Assembly (NCBI GenBank): GCA_002731295.1
Contig: PCBE01000115.1
Location: 4,584 to 13,520 of the forward strand
DNA from: Acidiferrobacteraceae bacterium
GTDB lineage: Bacteria; Pseudomonadota; Gammaproteobacteria; Arenicellales; UBA868
Direction of reading: 5' to 3'
DNA length: 8,937 bases
Below the pieces are notes generated by a model. It was not told the origin of the DNA. It worked only from the letters and a program-made list of their open reading frames with translations, and ran no database searches. A program made the translations under genes and the position numbers. Position 1 is the first letter of the stretch; each line of letters opens with the position of its first letter. Of the stretch, positions 5,368 through 8,937 are shown piece by piece.

Positions 5368-7622
5368 ACTTGACGATTAACGGACGTGCGGTCACGGTTG
5401 AGGACGGGAAAACGATTCTCGAAGCCTGTCGCAGCGCTAAGGTTTACGTGCCGACGCTCTGCGATGACCCCGAACTCGAACCGTATGGCGCGTGCCGCCT
5501 GTGCATCGTTAAGGTCGACAGTCTGCGTGGTTTGCCCAGCGCCTGCACCACACCTGCCGCTGACGGGATGAAGGTCACCACCGAGAACCCCGAAATTCTG
5601 GAAGTACGCCACTGGACGGCGCAACTCCTACTCGCTGACCACCCGCTGGATTGCCTGACCTGTGCGCAATGCGGGTCTTGCCGGTTACAGGAGCTGGTCG
5701 AGCATTTGGGGGTTCGTGAACGCCTCCTGCCAACAATGATGCGCGAGGCAAAAATCGACGACTCGAACGCCTGCTATGCCATCGACATGCACAAATGCAT
5801 TCTGTGCGGCTTGTGCGTACGCGCCTGTGCTGAAGTTCAGCACCTTGGGGCCATTGATCTGGTGAATCGTGGCTACGCGAGCGCAGTTGAACCGTTCGGC
5901 GGAGGTCCGATCAAAAACTCCATCTGCGAGTCATGTGGTGAGTGTGTGGAGCGCTGCCCCACTGGGGCACTCACCACACGGCATCACCTCCGGCCCGAAC
6001 GCGAAGCCTCCACTGTGTGCCCGTATTGCGGCACCGGCTGTCGGATTATCCTGGGCACCCGAGGAGACACCATCGTCAGCGCCCGTGGTGACGTCGACTC
6101 CCCCGTATCACGCGGGCGTCTGTGCGTAAAGGGGCGATTCGGATCGTTCGAGTTCGTATCCCACCCCGACCGCCTCAAGACCCCACTTATACGGACCGCC
6201 GACGGCTTTCGCGAGGCGTCTTGGGAAGAAGCGCTGGCGCTCGTCACCCGCGAACTAAAGAAGTATCGTGGTGACATATTCGGGGGACTGTCATCGGCCA
6301 AAGTCACCAACGAAGATAACTACGTGTTTCAGAAGTTCGTGCGCGCCGCTATGGGGACGAACAACGTCGACCACTGCGCCCGCCTATGCCACTCTTCCAC
6401 CGTCGCAGGGCTGGCGCTGTCGTTTGGCTCGGGAGCAATGACAAACTCCGCAGATGACCTCTTGAATGCTGAAGTCATTCTCGTCACCGGATCAAATACC
6501 ACTGAGAATCACCCGATCATCGGACTCAAAATCCGCGAGGCAGTTGCGCGCGGCTCAAAACTTTTGCTCTTCGACCCGCGACAGATCCAATTGAGCCAAA
6601 TCGCGACACTCTGGGCGCGGCAGAAACCGGGCACAGACGTCGCTTGGATCAACGGCCTCATGCACGTCATTATCCGTGATGGCCTGATGCAGACCGAGTT
6701 CATCCATTCCCGCACCGAGGGGGCCGAGACAGTCAGAAAACTCGTGGCCGCGTATACGCCGGAGCGAGTGATGGAGATCACAGGGGTTCCAGCCGAACTC
6801 ATAGTAGAAGCGGCACGCCTCTACGCTACGGCAGAACGGGCGTCTATCGTCTATTCGATGGGCATAACCCAGCACACGACCGGAGTCGACAACGTGCGCT
6901 CGCTTGCGAATCTGGCGATGATCACTGGGCAGATCGGCCGGCCCGGCACCGGCGTCAATCCGCTGCGCGGCCAAAGTAACGTCCAGGGTGCTTGTGACAT
7001 GGGCGCCCTGCCAAAATACTATCCTGGCTACCAGCAGGTTGCCAATGCCGACGCCCACGCCAAATTCAAGAAAGCGTGGAATGTCGAGCTCTCCGATAAT
7101 CCTGGATTGACGGTGACACAGATGCTCCCCGCCGCCCTCGAAGGAAAGATCAAAGCGATGTACATCATGGGCGAAAATCCCGTGCTCTCCGATGCCGACG
7201 TCACTCACGTAGTAGAAGCGCTTGAGAAACTTGAATTCCTCATTGTGCAGGATATTTTTCTCACCGAAACGGCCAAGCTTGCCCATGTCGTGTTGCCGGC
7301 GTCTTCATATGCTGAGCGCGACGGAACCTACACCAATACCGAGCGCCGTGTACAACTCACAAGGCCAGTCGTGCCTCCGCCAGGGCAGGCGCGACGAGAC
7401 CGGGAGATCATCTGTGAAGTCGCCACCGCCATCGGTTACCCGATGGCCTACGCGTCGACAGTGGAGGTTAATGACGAAATGAGAAAACTCACGCCTTCCT
7501 ACGCGGGTATTTCGCACGCACGGCTCGAGGCGGGGGCACAGCTTCATTGGCCCTGCCCATCAGAGGATCACCCCGGGACGCCGATCCTGCACCGCGAAAA
7601 TTTTGCGTGCGGCCTCGGTTAG
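5361..7622 (+). CDS. fdhA: Formate dehydrogenase catalytic (alpha) subunit, FdsA-like, ended early by in-frame TAG
   Basis: The protein oxidises formate to CO2 (or the reverse) at a Mo-bis-MGD centre and sends electrons to the diaphorase subunits. The open part has 753 residues. In order it has: a [2Fe-2S] ferredoxin domain (Cys34, 45, 48, 62); a NuoG-type His/Cys [4Fe-4S] site (His94, Cys98, 101, 107); two ferredoxin-type [4Fe-4S] sites (Cys146, 149, 152, 156 and Cys189, 192, 195, 199); and the molybdopterin domain with its own [4Fe-4S] (Cys220, 223, 227, 255). The catalytic residue is Cys343 in CARLCHSSTVAGL, followed by His344. This aligns with the selenocysteine of E. coli FdhF, so the enzyme is the Cys type. 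GSNTTENHP and MGENPVLSDAD are typical MGD-contacting loops. The frame stops at TAG 7620-7622, after FACGLG. The missing C-terminal domain continues in the same frame (next entry). The complete subunit would span 896 codons, normal for FdsA-like proteins. Confidence 0.93.
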   Translation: MLNLTINGRAVTVEDGKTILEACRSAKVYVPTLCDDPELEPYGACRLCIVKVDSLRGLPSACTTPAADGMKVTTENPEILEVRHWTAQLLLADHPLDCLTCAQCGSCRLQELVEHLGVRERLLPTMMREAKIDDSNACYAIDMHKCILCGLCVRACAEVQHLGAIDLVNRGYASAVEPFGGGPIKNSICESCGECVERCPTGALTTRHHLRPEREASTVCPYCGTGCRIILGTRGDTIVSARGDVDSPVSRGRLCVKGRFGSFEFVSHPDRLKTPLIRTADGFREASWEEALALVTRELKKYRGDIFGGLSSAKVTNEDNYVFQKFVRAAMGTNNVDHCARLCHSSTVAGLALSFGSGAMTNSADDLLNAEVILVTGSNTTENHPIIGLKIREAVARGSKLLLFDPRQIQLSQIATLWARQKPGTDVAWINGLMHVIIRDGLMQTEFIHSRTEGAETVRKLVAAYTPERVMEITGVPAELIVEAARLYATAERASIVYSMGITQHTTGVDNVRSLANLAMITGQIGRPGTGVNPLRGQSNVQGACDMGALPKYYPGYQQVANADAHAKFKKAWNVELSDNPGLTVTQMLPAALEGKIKAMYIMGENPVLSDADVTHVVEALEKLEFLIVQDIFLTETAKLAHVVLPASSYAERDGTYTNTERRVQLTRPVVPPPGQARRDREIICEVATAIGYPMAYASTVEVNDEMRKLTPSYAGISHARLEAGAQLHWPCPSEDHPGTPILHRENFACGLG
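7620..7622 (+). other. Single in-frame amber codon inside the formate dehydrogenase alpha subunit
   Basis: TAG is codon 754 of the fdhA frame. The residues before it (NFACGLG) and after it (FHPVEYQPAAEE) together match the usual G-x-G-[RK]-F-x-P-V linker of formate dehydrogenases, so nothing but one residue seems to be missing. No frameshift is involved: ATG 5361 and the downstream domain are in the same phase. TAG also ends two other genes in this window (the SCP2 protein and the dehydrogenase on the minus strand), so it is used here as an ordinary stop. Confidence 0.85.
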
Positions 7623-8051
7623 TTCCACCCAGTCGAGTACCAACCAGCTGCCGAAGAAACCGACGCGTCATTCCCGATAGTGCTGACCACGGGTCGGATG
7701 CTGGAGCACTACCATACGGGAACGATGACTCGGCGGAGCAAAGGCCTGAACGGCCTCGTCCCTGGGCCGTTCGTCGAGGTGAACGGCACTGATGCCGAAA
7801 AAATTCGCGTGAAGGATGGCGATCGCGTGAAGGTGACCTCGCGCCGCGGTTCGATAGTCCTCCCTGCCAGGGTGGGGAGCAGAGTGGACGCGGGCGTCCT
7901 TTTCATTCCGTTCCACTTCTGGGAGGCGGCGGCCAACGTTCTCACGAACCCAGCGTCCGACCCGACTGCAGGAATCCCTGAATTTAAGGTTTGCGCCGCG
8001 CGCCTGGAGCGCGCACCGGAAAGCGGCACCAAACAAGACCTTGGGACGTAA
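7623..8051 (+). CDS. C-terminal molybdopterin-dinucleotide-binding domain of the formate dehydrogenase, cut off by the TAG
   Basis: These 142 codons and a TAA continue the fdhA frame without any indel. They encode the beta-barrel domain that closes over the bis-MGD cofactor. TTGRMLEHYHTGTMTRR is the strongly conserved cofactor-contact motif of formate dehydrogenases. VEVNGTDAEKIRVKDGDRV and the closing IPFHFWEAAANVLT...DP..GIPEFKV pattern are also typical. No second degenerate position is seen, so the domain appears to be under selection or only recently separated. For independent translation the candidate starts are GTG 7680 and ATG 7698. Neither has a visible Shine-Dalgarno sequence, and both drop the linker and part of the first strand. 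I therefore see this as the remainder of fdhA rather than a separate gene. The TAA overlaps an ATG (TAATG, 8049-8053), but that frame closes after 16 codons. Confidence 0.8.
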   Translation, partial: FHPVEYQPAAEETDASFPIVLTTGRMLEHYHTGTMTRRSKGLNGLVPGPFVEVNGTDAEKIRVKDGDRVKVTSRRGSIVLPARVGSRVDAGVLFIPFHFWEAAANVLTNPASDPTAGIPEFKVCAARLERAPESGTKQDLGT

Positions 8052-8422
8052 TGGTCTTACTGCTGTCCCAACATACCTGTCGAGCCCCTCGAGCACGCTG
8101 AGCCCTGTCCGTGACCCAAGACGACCCTGCAGCTAACCCGCGGACGCTACTGATCGAACTCTTCCAGTGTGCGCAATGCAGTTTTCTTGACATCTTCGTC
8201 CATCACATGGCCCTGTTAGGTTAAGTGAGTGACATCGTACCATCACGGCACCACCGTAGCTGTTACCTACTAAAAAGACAAATCTGACTGACCCCTCACG
8301 CTATAAAATCACACCATAACGCTGCACAACAACAATACAGGACAAGTACAAAAACTTTTTCTTTTAATCTATATTTCCCGCACTCACTCAGCTTTCGCTG
8401 AACCAACCGCAGGTTTGATCCA
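8052..8422. other. Intergenic gap and AT-rich leader before the SCP2 gene
   Basis: No supportable gene lies in these 371 bases. A small perfect hairpin, TCGAG-CCC-CTCGA (8080-8092), stands 29 bases after the fdhA stop but lacks a T-run, so it is a poor terminator. The second half is AT-rich. A weak promoter candidate is TACAAA (8347-8352), a 17-base spacer and TATATT (8370-8375). TATAAAAT also occurs at 8302-8309. A five-base stem, TCAGC-TTTC-GCTGA (8388-8401), sits in the presumed leader just before the AGGT (8411-8414) that may serve as ribosome site. FdsC- and FdsD-like genes, often found after fdsA, are absent here. Confidence 0.4.
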
Positions 8423-8737
8423 ATGTCTAAGACGACTTCTTTTTTTGCCGACTACCTACCGCAGAAACTCTCTACCCATCCGGACCTTGCCGGCAAGGTC
8501 GACCAAATATTTCAGTTTGATATTAACGGCGTGGGATCGTGGCATGTTGATCTGACCGTTGGGGAGGGTTCAGTTTCGACCGGACCGCACGACAATCCCG
8601 ACTGTACGATCACTTGCTCAGAGGCGGCTTTCGAACAGATACTCGACGAACCGGGTTCGGCGATGGTACTGATGACAAAAGGAGAACTGACCGTTTCTAA
8701 CCTTACGGCAGCCTTGTCACTACAGAAAATATTTTAG
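8423..8737 (+). CDS. SCP2 sterol-binding (sterol carrier protein 2-like) domain protein
   Basis: This is a stand-alone SCP2 fold protein of 104 residues, matching the single-domain length. Family signatures run in order: a short N-terminal helix; the core strands with GSWHVDLTVGEGSV (residues about 38-51); the PDCTITCSEAAFEQIL segment (about 59-74), matching the usual P-D-x-T-I-T-x-S-x-x-x-F pattern; and the closing MTKGELTVSNLTAAL...F helix (about 84-104), matching the family's G-K-L-x-V-x-G-N-x-x-A pattern. SCP2 domains form a hydrophobic tunnel that holds fatty acyl chains, acyl-CoAs or sterol-like lipids and have no catalytic residues. No signal peptide is visible, so it is cytoplasmic. 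The start ATG has a weak AGGT eight bases upstream. It converges on a 3-hydroxyacyl-CoA dehydrogenase gene only 44 bases away, which supports a role in lipid or acyl-CoA metabolism. It has its own long AT-rich leader, so it is probably not transcribed with the formate dehydrogenase genes. Confidence 0.88.
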   Translation: MSKTTSFFADYLPQKLSTHPDLAGKVDQIFQFDINGVGSWHVDLTVGEGSVSTGPHDNPDCTITCSEAAFEQILDEPGSAMVLMTKGELTVSNLTAALSLQKIF

Positions 8738-8781
8738 CGAAAAGCAGCTCTGACCGTCAGTACCGATATACGCTGTCAAGC

Positions 8782-8937
8782 CTAGTCAGTCCAGATGTAA
8801 AACCCTTCGCCGCTTTTCCGTCCGAGTTTTCCTTCTGCTACCATCTGTCTCAGAAGTGCCGGTGGCCTGAATTGTTCTTCACCCAGTTCACGACAAAGAT
8901 AGTCACCCACAGCCAACCGAACATCGAGCCCAACGAG
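8782..8937 (-). CDS. 3-hydroxyacyl-CoA dehydrogenase, C-terminal part (gene begins beyond the window)
   Basis: On the minus strand an open frame enters from the window edge and ends at TAG 8784-8782, giving the last 51 residues of a protein. VGLDVRLAVGDYL matches the G-x-D-x-x-x-x-x-x-x-x-L helix of the C-terminal dimerisation domain. RPPALLRQMV followed by GKLGRKSGEGFY is the diagnostic ending of 3-hydroxyacyl-CoA / 3-hydroxybutyryl-CoA dehydrogenases (FadB/Hbd family), where R-P-x-x-L-x-x-M-V precedes G-x-L-G-x-K-[ST]-G-x-G-F-Y. The family oxidises (S)-3-hydroxyacyl-CoA to 3-oxoacyl-CoA with NAD+ in fatty acid beta-oxidation or butanoate metabolism. The N-terminal Rossmann domain is outside the window, so single-domain Hbd and longer multifunctional FadB/FadJ types cannot be fully separated. 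Ending at WTD shortly after GFY favours the short, roughly 280-residue Hbd-like form or the final half-domain. It converges on the SCP2 gene. Confidence 0.87.
   Translation of the reverse strand, partial: LVGLDVRLAVGDYLCRELGEEQFRPPALLRQMVAEGKLGRKSGEGFYIWTD

Noticed and set aside
7620..7622. Pyrrolysine insertion at the amber codon of fdhA
   Set aside because: Not asserted. TAG is used as a normal terminator by two neighbouring genes, no pyl genes are in view, and formate dehydrogenases are not known to me to carry pyrrolysine. It is kept only as an option to test.
1592..7622. Complex I (nuoE-nuoF-nuoG) locus
   Set aside because: The third gene has the catalytic Cys-His and MGD motifs of formate dehydrogenase, the second carries a GltD module, and no membrane subunits are present.
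8080..8092. Hairpin TCGAG-CCC-CTCGA as transcription terminator of the operon
   Set aside because: The stem is only five bases and no T-run follows.
8051..8101. 16-codon frame overlapping the fdhA stop as TAATG, considered as an FdsD-like gene
   Set aside because: Far too short, with no similarity to the small FdsD subunit.
8147..8203. 18-residue minus-strand frame (begins MDEDVKKTALRTLEEF)
   Set aside because: It looks protein-like and slightly recalls the start of flavin reductases, but it closes after 18 codons with no ribosome site or continuation.

Overview
The window comes from a moderately GC-rich bacterium. A soluble, multi-subunit NAD(P)-linked formate dehydrogenase sits beside pieces of acyl-CoA/lipid metabolism (an SCP2-like protein and a 3-hydroxyacyl-CoA dehydrogenase) and of an amidohydrolase/RraA-type catabolic locus. 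This mix suits an uncultivated environmental lineage such as Desulfobacterota, Tectomicrobia or a proteobacterium. No marker gene fixes the taxon, so this is only a guess.

Layout. Positions 1-95 (-) hold the start of an RraA-family gene. It overlaps the stop of a broken amidohydrolase C-terminal remnant (92-226, -). Upstream of that lie a 100-residue hypothetical protein (227-529, -), a gene-poor gap (530-873), and a cysteine-rich hypothetical protein (874-1266, -). A divergent intergenic region (1267-1591) then leads into the main operon on the + strand: a NuoE/FdsG-like [2Fe-2S] subunit (1592-2230), a very large NuoF-GltD fusion (2227-5367), and a molybdenum formate dehydrogenase catalytic subunit (5361-7622). 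The last of these is interrupted by a single in-frame TAG, and its C-terminal cofactor-binding domain continues in the same frame to 8051. After a 371-base AT-richer gap come an SCP2 domain protein (8423-8737, +) and, converging on it, the C-terminus of a 3-hydroxyacyl-CoA dehydrogenase (8782-8937, -).

How the genes work together. The three overlapping + strand genes have the FdsG-FdsB-FdsA order of NAD-dependent formate dehydrogenases. The predicted path runs from formate at the Mo-bis-MGD site through a chain of Fe-S clusters to FMN/NAD(H) in the NuoF part. The unusual addition is a complete GltD/NfnB-like FAD/NADP(H) module with its own pair of [4Fe-4S] motifs, fused to the C-terminus of NuoF. 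One complex could therefore join formate, NAD(H) and NADP(H), either as a transhydrogenating or as a flavin-bifurcating enzyme. That role is inferred from domain content only.

Main points of interest: the NuoF-GltD fusion within a formate dehydrogenase operon, and the lone amber codon that separates the catalytic subunit from an otherwise intact C-terminal domain. No tRNA, rRNA, CRISPR array or intact mobile element was seen.
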